DNA from: Chloroflexota bacterium
GTDB lineage: Bacteria > Chloroflexota > Limnocylindria > Limnocylindrales > CSP1-4
Assembly: GCA_017853275.1 (NCBI GenBank)
Contig: JAFMJV010000024.1
Span: forward strand, 1-34,478
Length of the DNA: 34,478 nucleotides
Direction of reading: 5' to 3'
Part shown: positions 34,331 to 34,478 of the stretch, one piece after another
Position numbering within the stretch: the first letter of the stretch is position 1
How the letters are laid out: the number at the start of each line of letters is the position of its first letter
Notes under the pieces: generated by a model
The model's input: the letters and a program-made list of their open reading frames with translations, nothing else
Told to the model about the DNA's origin: nothing
The model's database searches: none
Position numbers and translations under genes: made by a program

Positions 34331-34336
34331 ATGGTA
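34331..34336 (-). promoter_or_regulatory. Leaderless -10 element, YdeI-family gene
   Basis: TACCAT on the minus strand ending seven bases before the ATG at 34323. Confidence 0.5.
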
Positions 34337-34423
34337 CTGCGGCCGACCCCACGCGGCGCCCCCTCCCGTCGTCCTCCCGGCCTCTCCTCGCCGTCCCGCG
34401 CGGATCGGATCGGCCCGGGACGC

Positions 34424-34457
34424 ACGAGACCCCGGACGCTTCCGTCCGGGGTCTCGT
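34424..34457. terminator. Hairpin terminator near the window end
   Basis: Perfect 15-bp stem (34424-34438 with 34443-34457) and a CTTC loop. By analogy with the NrdJ terminator it may end a minus-strand gene lying to the right of the window; the client gene cannot be seen. Confidence 0.6.
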
Positions 34458-34478
34458 CTCGCTGCGCTGGTGGGGTGG

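Noticed and set aside
1..34478. Mobile element, prophage, CRISPR or defence system
   Set aside because: No transposase, integrase, repeat array, or nuclease/helicase cluster was seen; base and codon use are uniform.

Overview
The window is a very GC-rich (by eye above 70%), gene-dense stretch of bacterial chromosome. Third codon positions are almost always G or C, so many long antisense frames stay open by chance. The gene set is ordinary housekeeping and accessory metabolism: a B12-dependent ribonucleotide reductase, a CcsB-type cytochrome c biogenesis protein, GlgC, a DUF5317 membrane protein, a zinc-ribbon adenylate cyclase with ATPase and TPR-like parts, and an NDUFA9-like reductase. Together with widespread leaderless promoters this suggests a high-GC Chloroflexota (Limnocylindria-like) or a related Terrabacterial lineage. 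That is inference from gene style, not a phylogenetic test. I see no rRNA, tRNA, insertion sequence, prophage or CRISPR array.

Layout. Bases 1-2541 (minus) hold a two-gene unit: an M20 metallo-deacylase followed by a YhfX-like PLP amino-acid racemase. 2660-4380 holds an HhH-GPD repair protein facing a TspO-like membrane protein and a small unknown gene. 4390-6742 holds a divergent pair of secreted proteins, a PD40/TolB-like protein and a GH25 lysozyme. 6755-8396 is a PAC2 protein divergent from a TetR regulator that has its own palindromic operator. 8424-12377 (minus) is exonuclease III and NrdJ, separated by a UUCG hairpin terminator. The NrdJ promoter region (12378-12694) carries a pair of NrdR-box-like sites. 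12695-14072 (minus) is a zinc-ribbon membrane protein plus CcsB. 14112-16723 holds a NYN nuclease, a HAD phosphatase and adenosine deaminase. 16837-20034 is an NDUFA9-like protein, leucyl aminopeptidase and an orphan prepilin peptidase. 20102-23785 is an M23 envelope hydrolase, GlgC, a YbjN-like protein with no normal start codon, and a TPR protein. 23802-24377 is a Nudix hydrolase. 24568-28824 is a 27-residue membrane peptide, the DUF5317 protein and the adenylate cyclase. 28887-30610 is a polysaccharide deacetylase, an overlapping convergent DUF2256 gene and an SDR lacking the catalytic tyrosine. 30731-33897 is a secreted orphan and a GT-C-like membrane protein. 33998-34323 is a truncated YdeI-family gene with an intact promoter.

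The strongest genome-wide signal is regulatory. At eleven genes a TANNNT -10 hexamer ends 6 or 7 bases before the ATG or GTG, and most lack a Shine-Dalgarno sequence, which is the signature of leaderless transcription. Other genes have classical leaders with GGAGG-like sites. I found no single multi-gene system that looks wholly new. The most unusual points are the start-less YbjN gene joined to glgC through a TGA-C context, the Tyr-less SDR, the NrdR and TetR operators, and the truncated YdeI gene.
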